Counted from the stretch's first letter, positions 43,195 to 52,762 are shown. The stretch: 64,000 nucleotides of DNA from Taenia hydatigena (GCA_036345935.2 JADWOT020000001.1:30137062-30201061); one strand, 5' to 3'. The notes: a model not told the origin generated them from the sequence alone. Numbers and translations: made by a program.

Positions 43195-43548
43195 TTGGAT
43201 CGAGGACAGCTAGAGCAGATCGCACGGAATGCGGGCATCCTTAAATTTTGTACAATTTTTCTTTGTCGAGAGGTTGCTCGTGCCTTAAGACCCTTTATCC
43301 GGCACCATTTGCATCGCCGTCTCCTTAACTACCAGTTCTCTCATGTCGGTGCACTCACTCCTCGGTTTATGGATATGGTCTGCAGTGTCTGTGCGGCACC
43401 GCATTTGAGTCCCGGTAATCGGTGCCACAAAGACAACAAAATTCTCTTCATGTGGTTGAGTGAATGGTCCTTCCAGTTGGACGAAATGCTGTCTGGGCTT
43501 AGTAGTGCTGAAGCTTTCGGCGTTAACAGAAATCATTTACGCCTTTGA
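43195..43548. CDS. Candidate exon, both strands open
   Basis: The plus strand is open for 117 residues (RPFIRHHLHRRLLNYQFSHV, then an SVCAAP patch and a hydrophobic-charged end). The minus strand is open for 83 residues at 43285-43536 (PRQHFVQLEGPFTQPHEENF, then FVAPITGTQMRCRTDT). Both look like protein. The stretch has no homologue in the window to choose between them, and no family is recognised. One reading is probably a real exon with strong composition bias mirrored on the other strand. Confidence 0.35.
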
Positions 43549-43789
43549 TGTTAGGGGCAATCACATACTCCACTACCAAATACTTCTCCCACTTGACGAA
43601 GCAGTGATCAACCTATGACCCAACCTACGTCTTACCTTTAGCAGCGAGTGTGACCCGTTTGACGCATTGACCTGCATTTTGTGTCATCATTGCCAACCTT
43701 GGCGTAGGGACATCACTACAGACATTTGTACTTGCAATCGGTTGATACTGCAGCTCCCTCATTGACTAGCGGACCAGTTTTCGTCACTG

Positions 43790-45060
43790 TGGCTGCAGGT
43801 ACTGCCACTATGTACCACTTTCTTTGTTGGCCACATAGGAGAGTGCACTGCTGTGAGTTATTGCTCCTATCTTCCCTTACTTAGTATGGTCGGTTAACAA
43901 GATGGTTGAGTAGCTAAACCGGTTGGAGCATAAGTGAGTAGCGGGTGCTCGAGAGAAGTGAAGATGAGTAGCTCAGATGGTAGCTGTAAGCATAGTTTTT
44001 ATTTGAAAGATTTGAGTATGCATGTGGAGGAATGAATTGGTAGGGACTTGTTAGGGCAAAATTGCTATTCTTCATGAGCTGCAATACTTGCAGCACCTTC
44101 TAAGTATCCTTCTACTCTTCCGTTTTTATATAAAGTCGGGACTCAACATGTGTCATATAAAGCGCATCGAGATGAGCGGCAAAGCTAACTTTTAAAATAC
44201 GTAGGAGATAATGGGAATTGGCTGAATAAGTAAAAGGAGGAAATGCCAAGTGCATGCGGACACAGCCTCTTGAGTACTTTCCAGCAAGGATCACATCGGC
44301 ATTTCAGGATGTGCCGCTTGTTGTAGGTGGTGCGTAGTTAGGGAGGAAATGAAGAGGATACGAGTAATCTACTCGACTCTTATCAGTACAACTTCGAGCA
44401 GTTGTGCTTTGACATCGAGGGCAGTTTCGTGAGTTGTGGTGGAGCTCTTCCACTCAAGTAAATGGAGCCACACAATCCAGCGTGTGTAGGTGCATCCGAA
44501 GGGCTATACTAACGTCAAAGACCTACAAAACTGTGTGCACAGATTTTGTCCTCATAGTGACCCTGGCAAGACACAACTGGCAATGTCACTCCACCGGGAA
44601 TCAGATCCACTGCCATGAGATGAGCGAACCCACTTCCGCCTACAAAGTAATCGCACCCAGACGACTGACTGTCTAGTGGATTGCTGGGAGCCACACAGTC
44701 AAACCCAACTATTGGATCGTAATGAACGCTACCAACCATTAGAAGTGATGGTCTGTCTATGCACCACAGCGGACGTAGGTAGTGTGGAATTGCCGCTAAC
44801 TGCCTACAGTACCAAGGGATGAGCCCCAACAGAGCTGTTGATCAGGTGGGTGGTTCGACTGCTCAGTCACTCAACAGCTTGCGCAACGACGAGGACCAGA
44901 CTGTTACAGTGTAAAAAGAATGAGAAAAGTCAAACAGAAGGTGTATTACTAAGGTGAATGGGAAAATGAGGGAGCAGACGACAAGACGATGTGTAGGTTT
45001 GCATGCAGTAGTAGAAAATGGAGAAGGAGGTCGAGCAGGGTGTGTCGTCGGGATCGACAC
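43790..45060 (-). repeat. Inverted collinear partner of 24.73-27.1 kb
   Basis: In reverse order it holds R9 (44.86-45.06 and 44.45-44.60 kb), the stretch around 25.56 kb (44.36-44.45 kb), R4 (44.22-44.30 kb) and R2 (43.87-44.17 kb). The two-exon gene of 26.2-26.64 kb is missing: the sequence jumps from the TATAAAGCGC block of R2 (44.16 kb) to R4. The copy is about half the length of its partner. Confidence 0.8.
44515..44829 (-). CDS. Candidate exon, unrecognised (GG.GFAHL..DLIPGGV)
   Basis: The minus strand is open for 104 residues with a Cys-containing, protein-like sequence: SLLMVGSVHYDPIVGFDCVA, then CDYFVGGSGFAHLMAVDLIP and GGVTLPVVSCQGHYEDKICA. The homologous stretch at 25.2-25.43 kb is frameshifted and shortened. 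The regular hydrophobic/cysteine spacing suggests an extracellular or lumenal domain (inference). No family recognised. Confidence 0.35.
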   Translation of the reverse strand: MGLIPWYCRQLAAIPHYLRPLWCIDRPSLLMVGSVHYDPIVGFDCVAPSNPLDSQSSGCDYFVGGSGFAHLMAVDLIPGGVTLPVVSCQGHYEDKICAHSFVGL

Positions 45061-45660
45061 TCGAAAGAGGAGAGGGGCAATGTAGTACTTTGTTTGTTAG
45101 AACTGCCGGTTTCTGTCAAGGACACAGAGGGGGCCGTACAGCCCTAGCTGCGTGGGCTGGCCTCCGGGCCATGCCAGCAGCCTATTCCCCTCTGTTCGGG
45201 GATATATGTATTCTACCCTGCCACTTTGCCTTCTTTTGCCTTAAGGGACCCTCGGGACGCTACAGCCAGACCTGTTGGCATTCGTTATTAGACTGTAGTA
45301 GATGTGTTGCACTGTGGCAGAGATTACGCTTGTCGATCGTTGCGTACGAGAAGTAGTGCGTTGTGGTCACTGCTGTGCTGCGGTACTCTATCTCACCTAT
45401 AACGATCATACATCCTTATAGACTTGTTTTTGCCCCAAATGATGAAGCATTAACTTAAAACAAAAGTGATGTAATGAAATAAATGCCCATGTAAGATAGG
45501 GAAGTGAGCTTATTGAGTGTCGCCTTGTGATGGCTTGGCCACACCTCTGCGTTTGTCATCATTAGGTGATTGGCCAATCACATAGCTCATCTTGTAGCTG
45601 GTGTTGTTTTGACGCCTCTATGCGAAGTCTGCAGCATTGGAATAAGAGGGCAGCCGATGT
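45061..45660 (+). mobile_element. LINE-like 3' fragment
   Basis: The plus strand reads GRYSQTCWHSLLDCSRCVAL followed by WQRLRL, similar to the T-x-x-H-x-L-L-x-C-x-x-x-x-x-L-R-x-x-L zinc-knuckle region found downstream of the reverse transcriptase in many LINEs. Matches to 20.6-21.1 kb are partly direct and partly inverted. No reverse transcriptase, endonuclease or poly(A) tail is visible, so only a decayed 3' fragment can be claimed. Confidence 0.4.
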
Positions 45661-46330
45661 TAAAGCAGAGAGGCGAGGAGAGACGTGAGCAGAGAATAGC
45701 ACTTCGGACGTGTGTATGTCCATCATATTCTTCCATTACGGAAAGTGTGTTGAATAGTCGGTAGCTGGATTACTGGCTACCTTCTTTACTCATGACTCAC
45801 TTAAAGTGACATAGTTGACCAACACTTAAATGAATCCTTGTAGTTGAAATGGCAGCATCTTGCTCACCCACTCACTCACTCACTCGAGCCACCAATGATT
45901 TTCGCATTAGCTTTTATCCAACCCTGCCCACTCAGAAGGCAAAAAGAAGGCATTGCTGTGACGAAACTCTGTTAGAACGATACAATCATGCTATGGGGTG
46001 CGAGGAAGAGGGATAGGTAGGAGGGGAAAAGAAACGAGGCGAGTGATCCCTAACAACTTAAACAGCAGAAGATGCGCCATCTTCCTGCGCGTCCTCTTCT
46101 TACTCCGGGTTGGTGTTTTGGCCCTAAAATAACCAATGGAAGAAGAGAAGGGTGAGGATGCAAAATGGTGAGGAGGAGAGCGTATGAGTACGGAGAGCTT
46201 ACGGGGGTGTTAAGCATTCCACTCTCGCCACCAGCGCCCAGCTAAAAGAAGGAACAAAACCATGCCGATGTGGCTAATGCCTGTAATTAAGTGGTTTAGA
46301 GTGAAAATAACGCTAATGCAACTGCTAGCT
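45661..46330. other. No gene recognised
   Basis: Contains a short (CACT)n-like patch near 45868-45890. Nothing else supported. Confidence 0.5.
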
Positions 46331-46517
46331 GCCCAAACATTGAAAGCAAGTCAGCTGAATGACGTATGCTTAGCCTGCAAGTAATTATGGACCAAGTGAT
46401 TGAACACAAAAGCATGAAGTAAGTCTTGAGCTAGAGCCGCTATGCAACTCCTACAAAGTGACTTGACCAGTAGGAAGAGGAGGAGGAGGAGGAGGGAAAG
46501 AAGGGAGTGAGACTTAC

Positions 46518-46715
46518 TTGGGTCGGTGCCTGGACACACGGCCCCAGTGGCCGGTGCAACCTCCTCGTCACGAAGGGGAGTGATTGCGAAGCTGGTTACC
46601 TCCCGGTCCACTGAGGCCGGTGGCAGCCTTCGGTGGTGGTGCCCACAGTGTCTAGCCTCAACACCAACTGAGCGCTGGTGGCGCTCTCCCGCCTCGCCTT
46701 TCCTTCTTGTCACAT
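46518..46715 (-). CDS. Membrane protein, cytoplasmic-tail exon
   Basis: Acceptor CTGCTGCCTTGTAG, donor CCAA/GTAAGT, 65 full codons. The tail is basic and His-rich at first (VTRRKGEAGERHQRSVGVEA then a HCGHHHRR patch), followed by a more acidic, Ser/Thr-containing part (SFAITPLRDEEVAPATG). The first codon is completed by one base from the upstream exon (Tyr). Directly joined to the preceding exon it continues a two-helix membrane segment. A downstream exon starting at about 46456 (TTTGTAG) would add only three residues before a stop. Unrecognised family. Confidence 0.6.
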
Positions 46716-46756
46716 CTACAAGGCAGCAGATTTATTAGCAAAATGGACACACTTAC

Positions 46757-46945
46757 AGTCGACAAGAATTCCAGCGAATCCAACAATTGCCCACATGCAG
46801 GACCATGTGAGTAGGTTCGGTGCACTACTGCTCAAGTTGAGCAGTGCAAAGCTCACATACGCGAGCAGAAATACGGCGTAGAGCACTCCTTCTTTCGACA
46901 GCATCGCGAGTGAATCACGGAAATATGAACCTGGTGACGATGCGC
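46757..46945 (-). CDS. Membrane protein, two-helix exon
   Basis: Starts after GTGCTGTCAG and ends at GACT/GTAAGT. It encodes SSPGSYFRDSLAMLSKEG, a hydrophobic helix VLYAVFLLAYVSFALLNL, a short polar turn (SSSAPN) and a second helix LLTWSCMWAIVGFAGILVDY. The intron to the tail exon is only 41 bp, at positions 46716-46756, and the phase joins exactly. The topology suggests a hairpin of two transmembrane helices with a basic tail after the second. I do not recognise the family. Upstream exons are not identified, though the minus strand near 47.0-47.15 kb has a further hydrophobic open run. Confidence 0.6.
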
Positions 46946-47465
46946 CTGACAGCACATCGATCGTTGGATCGAAGACGACAATTTGAAATGCACGTGACAG
47001 CGTGCAATGCGTGTATCAGAGTGGTCGCGAGTGACTGAGAAATGTGGGGCTTTGTAAACGATCTGGACAAGGAGAGAGTCGACGACCAAATAGCTGTAGT
47101 TAATGTAGACAGATTGGAGCAAATTAAGTGACGTGTGATCTAGAAAACTAAATACCACTCTCAGTCATGCTTTGGTGTGGCTGTCGTGTTGCTAGGCTTC
47201 GAGGATGATCTGGATAATACGAAAGCTAAAAGCGGAATTGAGGGCTCTTCGTGGATCATGTTCAATGGTAATGCAATAAGAAGAGTGAAGGAACAAAAGT
47301 CAAAGATAACGTGTGAGATGATACATTCATCGGCAAATGGTGTTCCAGCAACTCATTTTCCTCAGTCAAATAAATATATGCATTTTACCTTGATATTTTT
47401 ATTTCTTTTGCATTCAAGGAAGCCTTCGGACTTCACAATAAGGAGCTGGCTTAAAAGTGTGATTT

Positions 47466-47590
47466 TTGAGGAGGAGGAAGAGGATTAGGAGTAGGACAAG
47501 GAGTAGAAGGAAGTGTAGAAGGAAGAGTAGAAGGAGGAGGAGGAGGAGGAGGAGGAGAAGGAGAAGAAGGAGGAGAAAGAAGAGAAACCG
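47466..47590 (+). repeat. GGA/GAA purine tract
   Basis: An uninterrupted run of GAGGAGGAAGAGG, GTAGAAGGA and GGAGGAGGA units of about 120 bases, purine on the plus strand. It translates to poly-Leu on the minus strand, which explains the Leu-only open frame there. The copy A counterpart (35.52 kb) is short, so the tract expanded in copy B. Confidence 0.85.
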
Positions 47591-48339
47591 CATTGACAAA
47601 CTTACAAGATTAGGAGATTAAGGGTGTAATTCGTAGCTCAGTAACCATGCCTCATACTCTCTTAGCCTTCTCATGTCTCCTCACAGAGGGAATCAAAGAG
47701 TTTACATCATTCCACACAAAAGGTAATCCTTTTTAACTTGTCGAGTGCTCCCGCTCCTATCATGATCTACTATCTTAGCAGAATCGAACCCGCTTTCACA
47801 ATTGCATTCGGATTACTGGCAGATCAGGTATGTAATACTTATATTTTTTAAATGCGCTTTGTAGGCCAGACGCGAAAAAACAACTTGGACCTTATTGCGG
47901 AGCGGCGTGGAGATTCGCAAGAACGTGACTCTTCCCCAACCTGACTCCCACATCTTGCATAGCTGTATAATTTTCACCCTGTATAATAAAGATGTCAAAG
48001 CATATTCAGACTTCTACTAACACGGGTGACCAGAAGAGAGCGGAGGAGCCCTCTACAAGGTAAGTTCAGAGAATTACAAATCATGTCATGACAGCTACCA
48101 CACGAGGCGGAAGTCAAGTAGCACTCCACTGAATGAAACAACTGCTAATGCAAATTGACTCTCGAATCAGGAAGCAGTTACGAAGTTAGCTACTATGCCA
48201 CTGCGTCTACGTGTAGTGGGATGTGCAGGCATCGCATCCGAAAATTGCCGTCTGAAAACGTAGCTTACACCCTACCATCCAAGTAGATGTAAAGTGGGAT
48301 TCTGCACAAATACGCAACTTTTGTAAAGGTGATCGGCAC

Positions 48340-48479
48340 CTGCAAGCCAATGTGAGTAAGGTCAACCCATTGCTTCAATTGAGCAACGCGTCTATTCGTT
48401 TTGAAGATGAACTTTGCCACAAAACACATGCTTAATGTAAATTGAAGTGTACAACTAGTTGACAAAATGACATTGCTCA
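48340..48479 (-). CDS. Conserved exon (AKF..NRRVAQL..DLTHI), copy B
   Basis: Same 140-bp length, acceptor (TTAATTCACAG) and donor (CAG/GTGCCG) as copy A. It reads SNVILSTSC, then TLSMCFVAKFIFKTNRRVAQ and LKQWVDLTHIGLQ. Substitutions from copy A are a mix of synonymous and conservative changes. Confidence 0.45.
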
Positions 48480-48698
48480 CTGTGAATTAAACAATTTTTA
48501 AGATTTGCTGATGAACTTTACAATGTCACTATTATGCATTTCTGTTACTAATATACAAGTATAAACGACTTTCTCATTTTGCCCACCTTGTAAAGTGTCA
48601 CTAGTGTGTTTGCTGCCAAAATTTTACGCAAAAGTTATAACTGTTAGTATTTGTTCTGATTATAGTCTCACTGAAAATACATAAAATTTAACATTTGT

Positions 48699-48835
48699 TT
48701 GTTTTACCGGACAAACTTTGAACTGATTAGCCGGATTTGTGCGCGACTTGCGGAAGTGGGGCGCGTTTTTGGGGATAATTTTTCTGGATTAATGCGCCTT
48801 TATCCGCTGCCAAAAGTTGGGAGCCCGGTAAGTAT
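48699..48835 (+). CDS. Candidate exon (..NFSGLMRLYPLPKVG..), copy B
   Basis: Open through FYRTNFELISRICARLAEVG then RVFGDNFSGLMRLYPLPKVG and SP up to a GTAAGT donor. This copy lacks the stop seen in copies A and C. If real, it would be an exon upstream of the acidic helical exon, but the phases do not join directly, so another exon would lie between. Confidence 0.35.
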
Positions 48836-49592
48836 TGAGTACCTTTCGATTATTTTTAGTTGCTTAGTTGTTGTGAGGTGCTTTGACTGTCGGTTTGCTT
48901 CCTTCATACGCATACTTGTTAGAGTAGACGCAAAGGCCACTCAATGTGACTGTTGACGGTTACTTTTCAGCCGCAAGGCCCCCTCACGTACATTTTTCGC
49001 TATGTAGACATAAATTTTGACTGCTTTTGCGATTTGTGAGGTTGTTTGTTTTTTACTGACGTTTGAATTTGAGCAATGAGGCGTGATTTTGTGGAGAGGT
49101 GCTAAAACCTTACGAAGTGCCTGGCAATTACTTGTTTGGTGGTTTCTTGAGATTAGGCACCCATTTTATAAGTGTGTGTAGATACATGCTTTTGCTTTAT
49201 TTGTCAGTTTATTTGTTAGACCAATCGTTTCTTTGGATTGAGTACGATTGCTTTGGCTGTTTCCAAGTGGTTAGTAAGAATGAGTTTTGATAAAGGGACT
49301 TGTAACTTTGGTAAGGCAAACGCAGAAGTCTCATAATGTGGCTGTTAGGACGTTTTATCTTCCAACTACGATACCTACTTACGTACACTTTTTGCTGTAC
49401 GACACTTGAAGCGATAAGTTAAGATCGTTTAGGTGATTTGTAATTTGTTTGCTTTCTAATGACGATAGATTTTATTGGCGGGAGTTCTAACGTTTCCAAA
49501 GACGTGACAACCAATCATTAACATTTTCCTGCTAATAACTATTCACTATATTTATAAATGGCATTGTGCATTTTTGTCTGTTTTCGTGGTAG

Positions 49593-49671
49593 AATAGACA
49601 CTGAAGAGGAAGAGGCTGCAGCAGCAATGAATGCGAGTCTTGCCTTTGTTATCACCTCACATATTTCTCAG
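49593..49671 (+). CDS. Acidic helical exon, copy B version
   Basis: Acceptor GTGGTAG, donor CAG/GTAAG, 79 bp. It encodes DTEEEEAAAAMNASLAFVIT and SHISQ; three bases longer than copy A. Confidence 0.5.
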
Positions 49672-50116
49672 GTAAGATTGGATTGTGCTTAACGAGTTGT
49701 TGCTGTCCCTTTTTGTGTGCAGTAATGGAATCAATGTGCGTTCATATGTTAGGTGGAAAGTGCTTTCTTTTTTACCTGGGTTGTTTGTTGTGTTGATGTG
49801 ATCATTGCTGTGAAACGTGTTGTGTAGAGGGCCTAGGTGATGGCTTAATCGTAGGTTGCTCAGCTTTGACGGCATGAGTTGGTGCCTCTGAGTGAGGTAG
49901 GCGCAGCAGTGGTAGGAGCGGAGGAAGAAGAAGTGGCTGGTGGGAAACTTCGGCATCACTACACAGACTGTACTTTGTAGCAGTCTCAATTGTTTGCTTG
50001 TTGAGTTGTCTGTTTCTTTTTTTCCTATCAGTAGTTATGTTTGTGAATGTCAGCTTTGCAGTGCATTGGACTCTCACACATCGGTCTTCCCATTGTTTGG
50101 TTTTTTTCCTTTTCAG

Positions 50117-50182
50117 ATGCTGCAAACTTACCTTGGTGGTTGCGATGGTGAAGTAACATGTGATGAGTGTGTGGAATGGTAG
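50117..50182 (+). CDS. Small conserved exon, copy B version (C-terminal, ..CDECVEW)
   Basis: Acceptor TTCCTTTTCAG, then MLQTYLGGCDGEVTCDECVE plus W and a TAG. Four copies (A, B, C, D) keep acceptor, frame and stop, with only one amino-acid change outside the end, which is strong relative to the surrounding non-coding divergence. Joined to the acidic exon in phase 0 it would form a short C-terminal segment with three cysteines. An alternative is that GTGGAATG/GTAGGC is a donor and the exon continues elsewhere. Function unknown. Confidence 0.5.
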   Translation: MLQTYLGGCDGEVTCDECVEW

Positions 50183-50210
50183 GCATTGCAAGATGTTGGA
50201 ATAAATCGCG

Positions 50211-50537
50211 GTGGCGGTGGCGGTGGTGGCGTCTCCGTGTGGATTGTGCGATGCGGCTGTCGGCATGGGCGACAGGGTCTACTACTGTTATTATGTCTCC
50301 GTCTCCTTGTCTTCGCGGGCATGGGTGGCTGGATGGGTGGGTAAGTGGCGGAGAAGGAGGGGAAAGGCTAGGGTAGCTCTGCTGTGGGTGTGTGAAAGAG
50401 TGAAGGAGACGTTTTCTTACGACGACGAATGGAAGCGCTGTGGGCCAGAGTTCACTGGTGGCAACTGCGGTATGTTTTGCTTCCGGAGGTGCGGAAATGT
50501 ATTTGCTGTGGGAGGGTGGAGGTTAATTTGTTGCTGA
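50211..50537 (+). CDS. VYYC / EWKR..GGN reading frame, copy B (longest)
   Basis: Open for 108 residues: GLCDAAVGMGDRVYYCYY, then 41 residues absent from copy A (basic, ending VCERVKETFSY), then DEWKRCGPEFTGGNCGMFCF and GNVFAVGGWRLICC and a stop. Copy C shares the extra 41 residues, so copy A has probably lost them in frame. The three-way comparison suggests an ancestral coding sequence. Family not recognised. Confidence 0.4.
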   Translation: MAVAVVASPCGLCDAAVGMGDRVYYCYYVSVSLSSRAWVAGWVGKWRRRRGKARVALLWVCERVKETFSYDDEWKRCGPEFTGGNCGMFCFRRCGNVFAVGGWRLICC

Positions 50538-50607
50538 CTGTATAGGTGATGAGTAGTGGTGCATCATCTCAGAGGAGGTAAGTAGTGGAGTAGGTCTTTA
50601 CTGTTGG

Positions 50608-50925
50608 GTGTTTTGGGCGCGAGCTGTTAGGGTTGGAGGAGCGGCTGTCGTGCTACTCCGACTGCTATTGCGACTTAGTCTGAGGAGTGAGAATGGATGG
50701 AAAAGGAGTTGCAAAGGAGGGGGTGGAACGGACGGCCTGGGGAGCATCCAAGGTAGAAAGCTGAGGCGGTTCGCGACCTCATCCGGACTAATTATTATCG
50801 GGGTTGGGGTTGGGATGGGGAGTGGCTTGTACGCTGTGGCATGTCGCTTGGGTGGATTGGTGGTGGTCCCTCGTGTCGTCACGAGGATTGGGTTTGCCCT
50901 CGCCGATCTGCGCTTTGCTCTTTGA
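50608..50925 (+). pseudogene. MIC10-like: MIC10-like domain, copy B, second glycine motif lost
   Basis: In the homologous frame copy B reads GRKLRRFATSSGL then IIIGVGVGMGSGLYAVACRL, keeping the first glycine motif, but the second membrane segment reads VVTRIGFALADLRFAL, so the G-M-G-x-G motif is gone. A TGA follows directly, where copy A has AGG. The reading is open for over 100 residues upstream, which is not MIC10-like. Loss of the second motif should prevent normal MIC10 oligomerisation, so I read this copy as decaying or diverged. Confidence 0.5.
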
Positions 50926-51649
50926 AGGCGAGCAAGGAATCGTTGCCATCTTGCAGCTCTTTCTCAATGTTTCAGGTGCAATTCTCCCGTCATACCTGGA
51001 GGATGGGGAGTTGGTGGATACTCCACGACACATCGACGGTTGGTTGACGCGGTTGTATCGACTCAAGGGGCGGCTCAACCTCTGTATGTTTTGCCTTCTC
51101 CACTGTGTCCTGTTCCCGCCAATGTGGCTGGTGCCACTGCTGCTGTTGCGCATGCGTGAACATCACCGGGGAGGACGTTTGTTCCTTTATCCGGCGATTC
51201 CTATCGCAACAATAGTATCGTAAGTCCTTTACATTCATTAGGTGTTATTAATGGCGTCTCGCCTTTCTGCGACATGTGGCGACACAAGGGCTTCAAGTTA
51301 TTACAGACTCAACTGTGGATAATGTGTTTTGTCTGGGTGTGCAAGTGAATCATTCATATCCGGTTTCGTGCCATTTTTGGATTTATGCAAAGTCTCTATG
51401 CAGTTAACTTGCTCATCGAAATGCAAGCACTGTCTTGACTTATGCGAGAAAACACGGCTGGTAAGGTGTTGTTTTTGAAGTTGTCAGGTTCCTTGTATCC
51501 TGAAAAGGTAGAAAGTGTTGGAGGAAAAGATGGAGATGTATTTTGCAGCCTTAAAGTACTAGCAGTAGTCAGTATTTGCGGTTGAACTAATTGGTGGAAA
51601 GGTTTAAACGCATTAAGGGTGTAAATTTGAATCTTACCAACTGTTTCAG

Positions 51650-51722
51650 CGAGTGGTCTGTTACATTCGAAAAAGTTGTGACTATGGCAGTGAAAGAAAC
51701 AAATTATCTGGCAGAAATGTGA
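51650..51722 (+). CDS. Short C-terminal exon (VVTMAVKETNYLAEM), copy B
   Basis: Acceptor AACTGTTTCAG, then EWSVTFEKVVTMAVKETNYL and AEM and a stop; see copy A. Confidence 0.4.
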
Positions 51723-52018
51723 AATAGTGGCCAAGGTGGCTCTGGTTACAGCCAGTGCTTAGGCAATGCTTTAGCCTCGACTTTCTAAATTGGATTTCTT
51801 GTAGAAAAAGTGGTTAGAATAATGCGAAGGTAGTAGGATGGAAATGTCAGTCATGAAATAATATTTTGTGTTCGTTTATGCGGATTTACAAAGGGTAGTG
51901 GTGGGGACTAGATTTGGTTGGAATGAGTCTCCCTTTTGGGTGCTGGGAAGATGTGGAAGAGGATGGGAAAGTAGTGATGTGTGTGAAGTGATGGAAATGG
52001 CGTCTTTTGCACTTGTAG

Positions 52019-52069
52019 GGAGCCAAGCAGCATGAATGTGTCACGGAGTGGCCTCGTGGGCACATTGAG
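52019..52069 (+). CDS. 51-bp mini-exon candidate, copy B
   Basis: Acceptor TTTTGCACTTGTAG and donor GAG/GTGAAT are at the same places as in copy A; 17 codons, GAKQHECVTEWPRGHIE. Confidence 0.4.
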
Positions 52070-52109
52070 GTGAATGCTGGAACCAATTTTGCGCCCGTAT
52101 CGGTCGGTG

Positions 52110-52142
52110 GTGTCATTGGTGGTGGTGGTGGTGGCGGTAGTG
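52110..52142 (+). repeat. (GGT)n tract
   Basis: Short GGTGGTGGTGGTGGTGG run shared in shorter form with copy A near 39.75 kb. It would translate to poly-Gly or poly-Val. Confidence 0.7.
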
Positions 52143-52536
52143 CCGGGGATGGATCCTGCCTTAACGATCTATGGCTTAAATGAGCAGTCTTGAAGCGTTG
52201 TTTACCAACCCACTCAATTACCCACCGAGCAACTCACCCGCCAGCCCATGCCCTGCCCGATGTCGTGGAGGACATAGGATGTTTGGAAGAGGTGGTTGGA
52301 AGTACCCTCCCGCGTGTGCAGAATACCACACGTGAACTTGTTCTCCTCCCTCCCCCTGCCCTTCCCCTGCTCCTGCCTTCCTCTCTCTTCTGCCGCCAAC
52401 ACTGCTGCTGCTGCTGCTCCATATTAGTAATGCGAATACTTTAGCTTTTATTATTGCTGCTACCGTTGGTAATACTTAACTATTGCTACCGTTAAAACCA
52501 GTAAAGGCGCCTTTCTTCCTTCCTTTTGCATACGCA

Positions 52537-52762
52537 GGATGTGTTGGATATTGAGAGGTGGGGTAGAGACACCACGCCGCCATTGAATACTGTAGAGGGA
52601 TGGGGACTGCTAGTTCTGCCTTGCCCTCAACTTCGATCATTTACCGTATGTTCACAACCATTCTGCAAAGAATGCCCTTCTTGTGTGTGTTTTGCTGGAA
52701 CCGCGCATTCCTCTGACTGGTTCTACTGGATGACGAAGTGTGCTTCCGCAGTGCAACGTTAA
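52537..52762 (+). CDS. Conserved run DVLDIERWGRDTTPPLNTVE, copy B (extended)
   Basis: After TTTGCATACGCAG the frame is open for 74 residues: DVLDIERWGRDTTPPLNTVE, then WGLLVLPCPQLRSFTVCS and a Cys-rich stretch (FCKECPSCVCFAG) and a stop. Copy A has a stop soon after the shared part. The Cys spacing is like a small zinc-binding site, but no family is recognised. Confidence 0.4.

Noticed and set aside
47414..47599. Minus-strand open frame of almost only Leu and Phe
   Set aside because: It is the reverse reading of the GGA/GAA purine tract.
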